Assembly: GCA_002150815.3 (NCBI GenBank)
Contig: NDFF03000107.1
Location: 1-64,000 of the forward strand
Reading direction: 5' to 3'
DNA: 64,000 nucleotides
From: Grammothele lineata
Taxonomy: Eukaryota; Basidiomycota; Agaricomycetes; Polyporales; Polyporaceae
Shown here piece after piece: positions 34,141-46,238 of the stretch. The notes under the pieces were generated by a model, which was given only the letters and a program-made list of their open reading frames with translations, was not told where the DNA came from and did no database searches. A program made the translations under genes and the position numbers. Each line of letters begins with the position of its first letter. Positions within the stretch are counted from its first letter, which is position 1.

Positions 34141-35031
34141 CTATAACGATACAATCTCTCCTGGCCAAAACGCGTCTCCCCCCTTATTCTTCTCATACCA
34201 CGGCACGTCATGCGCCAGCACAACCCTCACCCGCTCGTTCTCCATCAACTTCCTAATCATGCCCAAATGCGCCTCTGACGCCTCCACGTCCACATGCATG
34301 CATACCGGCTGGCGCGCGATCCTCCCCTCCCCGGTCAAGATCCTCCAGTCGTGCGCGCTGTCTCCGGCGAGGTAGATCCAGCCTCCATCGGCGGATGTGC
34401 GCGCGAGCACGTTGATGTGGCCCGGGAGGTGCCCCGGCGCGTCGACGATGTACAGGCTCCCATCGCCGAAGAAGTCGAGCGCGCGAGGAAACGGTCCGAG
34501 CGGCGCCCACCCCTCCGCCTTCGCCTCCGGGTCGAGGAAGCGCGTGCGCTCCGGGGGAAGCGCCTTGAAGAGGCCGTTCGCGAAGTCCTGGGTGTGCGGA
34601 GGCCCGAGCTCGAAGACGCGACGCGTGGCCTCGCCGACGAGGAAGGTCGCGCGCGCGAACGCGGGATCACCGGGGTTGCCGATATGGTCGATGTGCACGT
34701 GGGAGATGCATACGTACGCGGGGGCGGTCCCGCGTAGGGAGGTGGGGACGTCTTGCGGGACGAGCATCGAGCTGCCGCTGCCCTCGACCTGCGCGGCGAG
34801 ATCGGGGGCGAGGGTCGCCCAGTCCTTGTGCACGCCGAGGTCGAAGAGGAAGGGCGCGTCGGGGCGGGAGGTGGGCCGGAGGAGGAAGGCGAGCGCGGGT
34901 ACGGTGATGAGGGTGGTGGGTTCGACTCCTGGCGCGTCGAGGAAGACACACAGGTTCGTGGTGACGGTCCCACCTTCGAGCGCGGAGACGCGGCAGTATG
35001 GCTGGTTGGCTGAGGGTGGCGGAAGACTCAT
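34141..35031 (-). CDS. MBL2: metallo-beta-lactamase fold hydrolase, lactonase-like
   Basis: Single exon, 296 residues, start MSLPPPSANQPYCRVSALEG, which aligns with MBL1. All metal ligands are present: SHVHIDHIG, APGHLPGH, AGDSAHD and AHDVPWYEKN. It differs from MBL1 mainly in surface stretches such as residues 95-105 and 145-165 and by two extra residues in the middle, so both copies appear to be under constraint. Its position downstream of and facing BTB10 repeats the BTB8-MBL1 arrangement, which points to duplication of a BTB-MBL block. Confidence 0.88.
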   Translation of the reverse strand: MSLPPPSANQPYCRVSALEGGTVTTNLCVFLDAPGVEPTTLITVPALAFLLRPTSRPDAPFLFDLGVHKDWATLAPDLAAQVEGSGSSMLVPQDVPTSLRGTAPAYVCISHVHIDHIGNPGDPAFARATFLVGEATRRVFELGPPHTQDFANGLFKALPPERTRFLDPEAKAEGWAPLGPFPRALDFFGDGSLYIVDAPGHLPGHINVLARTSADGGWIYLAGDSAHDWRILTGEGRIARQPVCMHVDVEASEAHLGMIRKLMENERVRVVLAHDVPWYEKNKGGDAFWPGEIVSL

Positions 35032-37205
35032 CGTTCGTTGTGATCGGCGAGTTTCTTCGTATCTCTATATGTATCCGTTGAAAGCTCATGACATTCGCGC
35101 ATGATGCGCTTGCGTAGTAGGATCTGCCGTGGCCGCAGTAAAGCAGGTTCTACCCACCAAGTGAGTCATCCTATTCGGTCATTGTGCCGCTTCGACGCGT
35201 CAACAGATTGCCGCACAGAACGCCCACTAGGAGCGTCTTCTTCGACATTCTTTTCAAGGCGAATACCGAGGGATCGGCCAGAACCGGTATATCGGACTTT
35301 TATATGCCGTGTAGTCGGCTGAAACCGGTGGATCGGGGTTGTGTTATTGATTCGTCGATGTAAGTTGCACTCACACCGCGATTATAGATCGAAGCAACTG
35401 AGCGTGGTTTCTCACAGTTCCGACGATCCCTATGAGCTACAACGCCGCCGCCCACCAATCTTCGAAGGAGTCTGTCATTACTCCGCGCGGCATACTTCCG
35501 TGCGACGTAGCCTACCCGCTGCAGAAGCTGAACAGGCTTCCCGCGCGTACGAAAGAAGGTAGTTGTATCTGACAATACTCACTGGCCGCTCGTGTTTACC
35601 CGCCCTTTGAATATAGACGCTTGTAGGCCCATGATACATCTGCATCGTCTCAGCACCCTCAGTCCCGTCTGAAAGTTCAATTTCGGGACTTCACGTCAGT
35701 GTACGTACATCTCGCTTCCTAGCACTGCTGGTAATTTGCATGGCAGTTTTACTAAACGTCTTCGTCTCGGCAGACGACATGAATTCGAGTAGTCCAGGTG
35801 AAATATTCGCCCATCCGGAGGGGCCAGTCAAGCCAAACTGAACGCTACGTAACGGCCAAACGCGTGGCCGGGGAGCCGCTTACCCAAAACTCAAAGAGAC
35901 CTCCGGTCGGACTCAAGGGGATCTTAATGTTTCGCGTGTGTATTGCCTCATTCGTCCGATGTTGGTCCAGGCGTCTGATGGCAGCGGACATGCAGCGGCC
36001 TCCGTCAAGTTAACTTCCATCATGTTCTCATAGTACGTCTTCTGCTCCACGTTCATGCTGTCACTGCTTTATTCATGTTCCGTAGTACGCGGTATATCGT
36101 GTCCCTCCTTCTTTCGTTCCTCAAGGACAGGAGCTCGCCTCGAGGCTTCGACGTCGTCTCTCCAGAACGTCGAGACGGAGCCGAGGCTTGAGGTACATGC
36201 GAGCGAAGCGGCACGGGCGTTTTCCACTGTAGATATCCAGGAATTTCTGCCAATGTAGAGGCTCATGTGCATCGTCAGGTGTGGTAAGCGTGCTCAGATC
36301 ATAGATGCGCTGTGTCCACCTACGCCTCTGTTCAGGAGTTTGCCAGACACGTGAATAATCGCGATATGCTGGGTTAAGCGGCATGCTGAATTCAAGCTTT
36401 CTGTGTGGTGATAACACCCGGCAATCGTGTCGTGTCGTAGAGTGTGCCCCTTCCAAATTTTTGCGCCCTGGAACGCGAGCTCGTAGTGAGTATCTCTATC
36501 CATATCAGGGGCAAATGCTTCGGCTGACTGTCGGCCGAAACAACTAGCTGCCTGGAGACCTTGTTACCCGATTTCAAGCCGTTGTTGGGGTTGATGGCGG
36601 ATATGACTCGATGCGGTGCACAGTGGTATCGCGACGGAGCCACTCTAAGGGCTTGAGTGTGTTTGAACGCTTACGCGGTAGGTAAAACTGGTCTATTAAC
36701 GCGCCAGAGAACACTGCTCTAACCCCTCGCACCTAGGTCGTGCCCGTGAACCTGTAGTCCGTGAAAAATAGCGACTTGACAGTGGTGTTCAGGGCCCAGG
36801 GACTAAGTTCTATAACTGCCGAAAACAATCGATCGCCGTACGTGAGTATTGTTCCATTCGCGGTGAACATGGTCATTGATGGCTGTCTCATGACGAAGAT
36901 GGAAGGTCTACATTTGCACGCGTTCTCATCGTTGGCGATACCAATTAAGTCTTGCACAGCCGACCTGCTCCCGAATAAACCCGAGAACGCCTTCGCGAAC
37001 CCCATGAGGCGGTTCGCGAGGCGAGTCATTTTGCTCTCGAACGCAAGACGCCGTTGAACCTATTCTCTCAATCCTCTACTGAGAGTCCACTATGGCATAT
37101 TTCGGCGGCTGCTTTACGATATAAACCCTTGTGCGAGCACTGGCGAATCCCTCATATATCACATTCTCCCTACCACGTACGATTGCCCTCTCACGCACAC
37201 ACAAA
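35032..37205. other. Mostly empty region with a weak minus-strand candidate
   Basis: 35.0-36.1 kb: nothing recognised. Minus-strand frames at 37029-36733, about 36560-36390, and 36390-36121 might be exons of one gene: the first starts MTRLANRLMGFAKAFSGLFG, the last contains YSRVWQTPEQRRRWTQ and is Arg-rich at its end. I could not build a continuous splice chain or name a family, so it is either an unrecognised gene or a decayed one. Confidence 0.3.
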
Positions 37206-39617
37206 ATGTCCTCTCAATTTCTATTGCAAAGCGGCTTTGTCGCCTTCGTCGTCCTGGCCGTCGTATGGAAGTACTTCAAGCAGTTGGTGCTCCGCTCACC
37301 CCTCGACAACATCCCGGGTCCTCCGGCGGGCTCTCGCATTTACGGTGAGTTTTTTTGTCTTCACCGTCATGCACCCAAGTCGTCAACTTTCTCGTTAGGA
37401 AGCCTCAAACAGCTCCTGGACAAGCGAGCGGGCTGGGAATTCATACAAAATCTCACCGATACGTACCCAGGTGTTGTGAAGCTTCATGGTCCGTTCGGCG
37501 TACGTGTCTTGCTATCTCGTCGATTGAGTTGGCTCGGGCTGACATGCCTTTTGCCGTTCACAGCACAGGATGCTCTACGTCTGGGACCCGGTAGCACTCC
37601 ATAGCATCGTTCTCACGGAGCAGAACATCTATGAGGAGGCTGAGTGGTTCATCAAGTACGTTTCTCGTCTCTCTCTCGCTCTGTCTCAGTGGTGGACTCA
37701 AATTCTGGCGATAGGTTTAACACCCTCCGTTTCGGCCCTGGCCTCCTCTCGTCCCTCGGTAAGCCCCGACTCCATTTCCTTGTGGCTTCGAAGTAGCTCA
37801 CTCGGAACCGTCCGCCTGCTGCATTCTGCGTCGTTTATATACCCCTCTAACGCGCTCAGGTGAATCCCATCGCAGGCAGCGCAAGATGCTCAACCCCGTT
37901 TTCTCGATCGCGCATATGCGCCGCATGGTGCCACTCTTCAATAGCGTCTGCCTCCGGTTGCAGTCTGCAATCGGACAGCGCGTCAGCGACGGGCCCGCGG
38001 AGCTCGAAATGATCGTCTGGATGGGTCGCACCGCGCTCGAGCTCATCGGTCTCGCGGGGCTCGGGCACTCGTTCGACCCTCTCACTGAGGACTCGCCGGA
38101 TGAGTTCGCGCGGCTGGTGAAGTTCTTCGGGTGCGTCTCGTGACACATTCGCTTCCTATGTTTAACGATGCACACTGCACACTAACATGGCGCCGCGGTT
38201 TTTGCCGTAGCCCGGCTCTGGTAACACTAAACCACCTCCGTCGCGTGTTGCCGTACATTCCGACCATCGGCCCTCCGGCGCTGCAGCGAAAGCTCGTCGA
38301 CCTCATTCCTCACAGTGGAGTGCGCCTCATGAAGACGTTCATCGACGGGCTACACCAGGAGAGCGTGAAGATCTACAACGCGAAGTTGGATGCCCTTGCG
38401 CGCGGTGACGAGGCGGTTTCGAAGCAGGTTGGGGAGGGAAAGGACGTGATGAGTATTCTCAGTAAGTACTCCCGCCGCTCACGGTTTGGTAGAACGGATT
38501 TCTGATGCGGTGTCCGTATTCTAGTCAGAGCCAATATGGACGCAGCCGAAGACGAGAAGCTCCCTGAAAAGGAGATTATCGCCCAAATCGCGTACGCACT
38601 TTGACGTACTCGACCGCTCCAGTCGTCCTTATGCAACGTTCACTATCAGAACATTCATCTTCGCCGGGATGGACACGACCTCAAACGGGCTCGGCGTGAC
38701 TCTCCAGCGCCTCAGCGAACATGCCGACGTGCAACAGAAGTTACGCGACGAGGTGCTTGCAGCATTAGACGGCCGTGACGCACTCGATTACGATGAACTG
38801 AACGCGCTGCCATACCTCGATGCCGTCTGTCGCGAGTCGCTCCGGCTGTACGCTCCTGTGACGCACGTATTCCGTGAGTAAGTGATGTCTCAAATCCTCG
38901 TACATATGCCGTGATGTTTGATGCTCACGCCGTCGTTCCATCTCCTTTCAGGACGCGAAAAGACACCGTCCTTCCACTCTCTGCCCCGATTCGTGGGCTG
39001 GACGGGAAGATGCTCGACTCGATCGTCGTTCCGAAGGACACCGCTATCGGCATCGGCATGCTCTCAGCAAATCAGAGCAAGATGATCTGGGGCGAAGATG
39101 CACTCCAGTGGAAGCCCGAGCGGTGGCTCGCGCCTCTTCCGGAGAGCGTGACGAGCTCAAAGATTCCCGGCGTGTATTCGAACTTGTGAGCAATCATACC
39201 GCTGACGTCTACGTGGCCTAAACGACTAATGCGCTACTCTGCCAATTCAGGATGACGTTCTTAGGCGGAAGCCGCGGGTGCATGTGAGCGTTGTTAGCAG
39301 AAGCATAAATATCTATGAGTTAACCTGTACTGGCTCACCCTTCAGCGGCTTCAAATTCTCGCAGCTCGAGATGAGTGAGTGCTTGTCATGTCGATATATG
39401 GACCATGTTTGTGCTCATTTTTGACGCTTTGTACTTCCATTCAGAGGCTGTTTTGACTTTGCTGATCGCCAAATTCACCTTCGAGCCTTCGGGGAAGGAA
39501 ATATCATGGAACTTGTCCAATGTTCGTTTCCCCACCGTAGGCGGGGAACCGAAGCCGTCGATGCCGATGAAGGTCGCGCTCTACAAGCCTGGGCAAGTTT
39601 CCACGAAGAAGGCCTAA
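37206..39617 (+). CDS. Cytochrome P450 monooxygenase 1
   Basis: About 553 residues in twelve exons: 37206-37344, 37399-37499, 37564-37655, 37715-37757, 37860-38130, 38211-38461, 38525-38591, 38650-38877, 38952-39185, 39251-39283, 39345-39373 and 39445-39617. N-terminal membrane anchor VAFVVLAVVWKYF and proline-rich NIPGPPAG hinge. I-helix AGMDTTSN (oxygen-binding AGxxT), K-helix ESLR (ExxR), PERW, and haem loop FLGGSRGCIG (FxxGxRxCxG), whose Cys is the haem ligand. Expected at the ER membrane with a reductase partner. The haem loop is split across two very small exons (33 and 29 bp). Substrate unknown. Confidence 0.9.
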
Positions 39618-42184
39618 GATGCTCAGAGCAGCTGGTAGTACCAGGTATCGTAAGGATTTACGGCGAGGGCGGCGAAAGATGAAGAATCGGACTACCCACA
39701 GCAGGAGTCGGAGACTGGCAGAGGGATTCTACGGACCCGAGACACGCGGACTACTTATGACGCCATGGTATATATTTCGATGTTTGAAAGCTCTTTCCAT
39801 ATGGGTCTTTCACGATATTTCAACAATGTCGATGAAGTAGAATTTCTGACAGTCGAAGCCGGACGGCAGATCAGTTGGACTCTCAGTACTACACTGGCAG
39901 CAGTACTTACTCGAAAGATGAGACTCAAAGTCTCAGACGTTGGTGGCGGTGGCTGCGTCATACCCCTAAAATCGGGTCAATCAGTCGGTCGTCAGTTTGT
40001 CGGAGTGCGGCCACGCCTCTTCCTTTGAACCACATTCTCACTATTTCCCCTCACTGTTCACGTATCACAGGCTTGTTGCTTCAACATCGGTATATATGAT
40101 TAGTCATACACCACTCGGGTCAACACAAGAGTGTCTTTACACTTCATGAATACTACCAGCCAGTCGCCCAGCATTTTTCCAACCATTGTCCCAATCTGCC
40201 GCAGTGACGCTTTGGCCCACTAGCCGCGATTCGGGGCTCTCGATATATGATTCGCCTGGATAGGTGTGTATGGTGACGTCATGTTTCGACACGTTTGGAG
40301 ATTGTTGTCTGAGCTTTAACGATAGACACAGCTAGCTGTTACGAGCGAATGGTACGAGATCCATCCTTCATCACGCAACCTAACGTATACCCGGAGGTTT
40401 GGGTAAGCATCTTCGGTCACCTATATACAGATTCCGGAATGCTTACCATACGAATCCGTCGTCGCTGAAGTTTATAGGGGAATATGGAGGCTCACGCTAC
40501 TCCGGCTCCTATCGGCCTGAGTTAGAGACGCCATGGATCTGCGTTGCGATCGGACGATCTTCCAGATCTGGCGCGCAAGGACTGCGCCTTCCGTAGCTCA
40601 AGAGTTAACCGCCGTGCCGCATGCTCATGCACGCGTACTGTGACGCTGCTACGTCCTCCACGCACAAGATCTCGTTGCATACCTACATTGGTTCTAGGTG
40701 TGTGCCAACTCCCTCCCAACTAGGTCTGGTGCCTTGGTCTCACGTCTCTTCCTCTCGAGGCCGACGGCACTGCGGGGCGCTGGCCCGGGAAAAGCTCGTC
40801 AGACGCTAGCGCTCTGAATCTTCCCGAGATTGCACAGCTCCGGTGTTATCGTCCGAGGGGCGTAGCCCGCTGCCTAACGCCATCATCGGCGCTCTATCCT
40901 GGCAGAACAAACCGCGTATGCTGGGACGCGTTCTGAGCAAAATGCAACTGGTGGTTCGTAATCATATCGCTCTAGTCCTACTTACATATGGTTACATTGG
41001 TTTCTAGCTGGCGATATGGAAGTCGCCGCTCGGAGTGCGCGCCCCGGACTGCAAATCGTTTTTGACACGTGACGGCAGCGGGCATGTCAGAGCTGTCACC
41101 GGGTTGGTTTGAATTATCATTCAGACTTCCCGCATCTTCTATGGCGCGCCTCAACCACTCGTCATCCGCTGTAACTCTAGGTTTCACCGACTGTGGGCCA
41201 ACGATTTGGAGACGGTGCGTACCGCATATTCACCGGAATGGCGCGCAGGTCTGGCCATGTTAATTGTAGAGCGGTAGCGGCGACCTGATAGACTACGATC
41301 ATACTTTGAAGCGTCATCCTGACAACGGTGAATACAGTTATGTACTAGTCGGACCTTTGCTCACCAAACTCTCCATGATTTGTCATGATAGTTGTGGAGC
41401 AATTGTCGGACATTCATGATGTTCGTAAGCCGAACGGCGTCCCTGAGTTCGGTGAGTATTTTCGAAGATTTCTTTTGGAGTCCCGACCACTTCCTGGTAG
41501 GAAAACTCGCCATTCGTTATGGTTGCCGCGCATGAATCGGCCGAGTGTCTGCCGACAGCGCTGGCTTCTAGTGGGCCTCGTTACTGCATCCTGCTTTGAT
41601 CTGCCGCTCCCGGCAGTTTTCATGCGTCACAAACTGACATTCTGTTCTCAAGTCCGAAGCCTGACCGGGCTTTAGGCGCTCGTCCCTGCAAGCACGGTAG
41701 ATGATCGCATAGTTGAACAGTTCAACGAACGAAAGACCTTCACCAGACTCAACATACGTGCCGACACATTCTCAAACATCGAACGGGCTCGAATTAATTG
41801 CAGTATCGCAAGACCTCCGACGTAATCGCTCAAACTTAGTAAGTGGGTATCACTCTAATCACCGGGTACATACGAACTAATCGCTACTTGCCGTGAGAAA
41901 AGGTATGACGTCCGGGTTCCATCTCGTCCACACCGCTCTTCGCCGACGATCGCAACGGACTCGGTCACACCTCCTGAAACCGAACAAAGCCGATGGCTTC
42001 CATGAACGATCGGCCCTGTATGTGCCTAGACGTTGAACGTACGGTGACATCGTAGGTCATCGGTATCGGTGAATAGCACCATGCCTTCTAGCGAGAATGG
42101 ATGTCGCCTCAAGTATAAGACCCAGCGGTTTTCCCCGATCTCCCCACCCTTCGCTCGTAGCCTACCTTCCTTGCAGGCCGAACC
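39618..42184. other. 2.6-kb spacer between tandem P450s
   Basis: No domain, splice chain or repeat recognised. Frames are short on both strands. It is unusually long for this gene-dense region and may hold decayed DNA. Confidence 0.4.
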
Positions 42185-44568
42185 ATGTCGTCTCTTCTTC
42201 TGCTACCAAGCGCCTGCCTCGTGCTCGTCGTCATCGGGCTTCTGTGGAAGTACTTCAAACAGCTGATACTCAGCTCTCCTCTCGACAACATCCCGGGACC
42301 TCCAGCAAGTTCGCGGATTTATGGCGAGTTTCCTTGTTTTGTACGTCCTGTTGAAGTAGAATGACAACTGAACATGAATGCCCTTTCTATAGGAAGCCTC
42401 CAGCAGCTCCTCGATAAACGTGCTGGTTGGGATCTTGTCAACCACCTGACCGACACGTACCCCGGCGTCGCGAAGCTTCACGGCCCTCTCGGCGTACGCG
42501 TCTCACTTTCTCTGACGCCATTCAGCAGAGACTGACAGATTCAATTGTCGTTTGTAGCACAGGATGCTATACGTGTGGGATCCAGTAGCCCTACACCACA
42601 TCGTGCTGAAGGAGCAGAGTGTCTACGAAGAGGCAGAGTGGTACCTCAAGTACGTCCTCTGGCGCTCCCTGTCCAACCGTCGCGATGCACTGACTCGCGG
42701 CTCACAGGTTCAATCACCTGCGCCTTGGCCCCGGCCTTCTCTCATCGCTTGGTGAGTTTCCCGTTCTCCTGTACTGTCCGTGGTAGCTGACTCCTTGCTC
42801 GCTGTGTTTCTTTTCTCCGCCCATCGGCGCCTCCAGGCGACACTCACCGGCAGCAACGTAAGATGTTGAACCCCGTCTTCTCGACAGCGCACATGCGGCG
42901 CATGGTACCGCTCTTCAACGACGTCTGCTTACGATTGCAATCCGCCATCGACCAGCGAGTAGGCTCCGAACCCGTCGAGCTCGACATGCTCGCCTGGATG
43001 GGCCGCACCGCGCTCGAGCTCATCGGTCTCGCGGGTCTAGGCCACTCGTTCGATCCGCTCGTGGCGGACTCGCCGGACAAATTCGCACGACTTATCAAAT
43101 CGTTCGGGTACGTGCTATTACCCGCATGCTACCAATGTCATCCGTTCACGTACTGTCGTTGACGCTGTGAAATCGCTTACTATGACAGCCCGGCCATCGT
43201 GACGCTGAACCACCACCGACGCCTGCTGCCGTACATTCCCACCTTCGGTCCGCCAGCGCTGCAAAAGAAGCTCGTCGAACTCGTTCCCCACAAGGGTTTG
43301 CAGCTTATCAAGACGTTCATCGATGGATTGCATGACGAGAGCGTCAAGATATACCGCGCTAAACTGGAGGCGCTCGAGGACGGTGATGAAGCGGTAGCGA
43401 AGCAAGTTGGAGAGGGCAAAGATCTCATGAGCATCCTCAGTAAGTCCTCGTCGTCGCATTGAGTAGGATTGTCTTGTATGTCTAACCGGACGTGATCAAT
43501 ACCCTAGTACGCGCAAACAGGGACGCGGCAGAGGAAGACAAGCTTCCTGAAGACGAAGTCATCGCTCAGATTGCGTATGTACTTCCGTGCTCTAGGAAGC
43601 CGATTTTCACGGAATGACGAGTATGCGCAGGACATTCATCTTCGCCGGCATGGACACGACGTCGAATGCATTGGCCGTAACGCTCGAACGCCTAGGCGAT
43701 CACCCTGATGTGCAACAGAAGTTGCGCGAGGAGGTGCTCGCCGCGCTCGAGGGTCGAGACGCACTGGATTACGACGACCTCTGCTCGCTTCCCTACCTCG
43801 ATGCCGTCTGTCGCGAGTCGCTCCGTCTGTACGCCCCGGTCACCCACGTCTTCCGCGAGTACGTCACCTCCCGCCTCCCTTCGCTCATATCCGAATGTAC
43901 GTTGCTCACGCCAATCCTTAGGACGCGTCAAGACACCGTGCTCCCCCTCTCCGCCCCGATTCGGGGTCGAGATGGAAAGATGCTCGACTCGATATTTGTT
44001 CCAAAAGATACGGCCATCGGCGTCGGCATGCTCTCTGCGAACCTGAACAAGGAAATCTGGGGCGAGGACGCGTACGAGTGGAAACCTGAACGGTGGCTCG
44101 CGCCGCTCCCGGAGAGCGTGACGAGTGCGAAGATGCCTGGGGTGTATTCGAACCTGTGAGTATTTCTACAACAAGGCTTCATCTCTATCCCTGACATGGT
44201 CGCCGCTTCTTCTAGGATGACGTTCTTGGGTGGAGGCCGTTCGTGCATGTACGTGCATACCATGGGTTTAGCGCCACATCGTCTGCTAACACTTGTCTGT
44301 GGCTCCCTTCAGCGGTTTCAAATTCTCGCAACTTGAGATGAGTAAGTCCCCGCCGCTTTTCGCCACACATGTTCGGTGTGCTGATCGCTCGTGCTCTCTT
44401 TCAGAGGCCGTGCTGACCCTCCTGCTCGCCAAGTTCACCTTCGCTCCGTCCGGAAAGGACATCTTCTGGAATATGGCGAACGTCCGCTTCCCCATCGTGG
44501 GGAAGGACCCGAAACCAGCGATGCCGATGAAGGTCGCATTGTACGAGTCCACGAAGATATCTGCATAG
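42185..44568 (+). CDS. Cytochrome P450 monooxygenase 2, tandem paralogue
   Basis: Same twelve-exon layout and exon sizes as the P450 at 37.2 kb: 42185-42323, 42393-42493, 42558-42649, 42708-42751, 42837-43107, 43189-43439, 43508-43574, 43631-43858, 43922-44155, 44216-44248, about 44314-44342 and 44405-44568. Anchor LVLVVIGLLWKYFKQ, NIPGPPAS hinge, I-helix AGMDTTSN, ExxR as ESLR, PERW and haem loop FLGGGRSCIG are all intact. The first intron begins GGCGAGT where the paralogue has GGTGAGT, so it would be a GC-AG intron. Exon 4 of 44 bp against 43 in paralogue 1 suggests a one-base edge error in one model. Substrate unknown. Confidence 0.88.
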
Positions 44569-45302
44569 GAGGTATTGACGACAGGGACAAACGAGCTTTA
44601 GACGAGCCTTTCGTGGTACATTGAGCGCGACGGAACGAGTTCGTCGCGGCTGAGGGCGTTCGTGAAGGATGCCTTTAGGTCCACATGTACCAGTTGCTGA
44701 CTATTTTAGAAGAAGATCGTTCAGACGTTTGTTTAACACTGTAATAACGCTTCAGGGGTAGACTCGACCGCCCCAGGAAGCTCAAATGATTGTGCCTCTC
44801 ATAGGATCGACTAGGGGTGTTCGGCGAGCTAAATTGTGCTTCGTGTCGTTGCCAAGGCTCGTACGAGCGCGCGGATGACCAAGGCACAACATGCAGTGCA
44901 AAGATATCGAGGCCTTCCGAGCGATGCGTTCGCCATACTCGCGCGACGTCTCGTACATTTGCTGATTCTCAATATGATGTCCAGTGTATATGCGAGGCGA
45001 GTTTAAGGGGCGACCTGGTAAAGACGGACTGATGCACACGTTGGTCCTCTGGTACGTGCAGAGATCTCAGAGCAACCGCTCGAGACGTAGATGATCATTG
45101 TGGACGGGCTGGCTACGCATGGCATGGGTTTCTAGGGTGGCCCTCAGGGATAGTATGACGTATAGACGATGACGTATAACGGTGAGAACGGCGGTTCTTT
45201 ACAACACAACGCTGTAGGTAGCCTCCCATGAGTGAAATGTACTGATAGTACACGCTCGAGACGACGTACCTCTAAGCCCCCTCGTCCTCATGAGGCCATC
45301 TC
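44569..45302. other. No gene recognised
   Basis: Convergent spacer between the second P450 and the BTB11 pseudogene. Confidence 0.5.
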
Positions 45303-46238
45303 CTACGGAATGCCTTTGGCCCAACCGTCCACCGCGATGCCCACAACCGAAGGAAGCTTCTTCCATAGCGCCAAGTGTGCTGCCCTGTCTCTATCGGAAA
45401 CCATGCTTTCACAGGACGTGCAGAGTTTGCCTGCAAGATTGCTGTCTTCTATGACGAGAAAACTATACGTGGCGCAGAATGTGCAAGCTCGTAGTACCAG
45501 AGGCATGGCGTCGGGTTTCGTCAGTTCCACAAGGGAACGAAGGGCTTGAAGGCGGACATTCCTTGAGGAACATGTGGAAGAGACGTGTGGAGAAGCTACT
45601 TCCAAGCAGATCCTGACACACTCCTCCACGAGAGCAGATTTGGCGCGAAAGCAAAGACCCAAATCTGAGAGAGAGTCGCTCACGAGTTCCGTCTTCACGT
45701 ATGTATCCATCAACGGTATCCTGTAAGTCACAGCACTCCACAATGGCGCCGATCAGAAGTGAGTCGTCTTCTATAAGCCTGGCTATGTTGACGACACCGA
45801 TCGCGTATGACCCATTGAGACGGCCTTCTTCATAATCGCCAATGTATGCCGTGTCGAAGTCGTCCGAGTAGTAGGTTTTGAGCTCTTTGACGCCATGCTC
45901 GACTAGCATGGGCATCTGGTACTTATGAGCGAGACGGATAATAGCCGAAACGGCATGGAAGGATGGTCTCTCCGGGTCATAGGGGCTTTTGAAGTGTCAG
46001 CCGGATAAAGACGGAGAAAGGAGATGAAGCTAGCATGCTCACCTAGAACTCTCCTTTGACATGCATACACGAAGCAGATGACGAAGATCTTCCGGAGAAT
46101 CCGACAGGTGGACGACAGGACATGGCGCTGAATCGTCAGAGCTTTGGGGAGGATGTTGGGTGCGTTTCTTGCTAGATGATTCTTGATTTCTTCCGCGTCT
46201 GTACGAGCACGTTTTCGGCGAGTATTGCTGGAGGACAT
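45303..46238 (-). pseudogene. BTB11: decayed BTB family member
   Basis: Starts MSSSNTRRKRARTD as in the family, but the BTB core (FWFEDGN to SLPQ, about 60 residues) is missing. The sequence jumps, with a frame change, to PPQSSDDSAPCPVVHLSDSPEDLRHLL. Exon 1 then ends at 46043 and exon 2 (45985-45303) resumes with PSFHAVSAIIRLAHKYQM. A second lesion is a frameshift in a CT repeat near 45665, after EDGTRERLS; the other frame continues DLGLCFRAKSALVEE. The first Cys pair has lost its second Cys (TCSSRNVR), while CTSC, LWKKLP and AVDGW remain. Two independent lesions make function unlikely. Confidence 0.85.

Noticed and set aside
36733..37029. Mitochondrial complex I assembly-factor-like gene (MGFAKAFSGLFG start)
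   Set aside because: The resemblance is limited to a short N-terminal stretch, and the downstream exons do not match; too weak to name.
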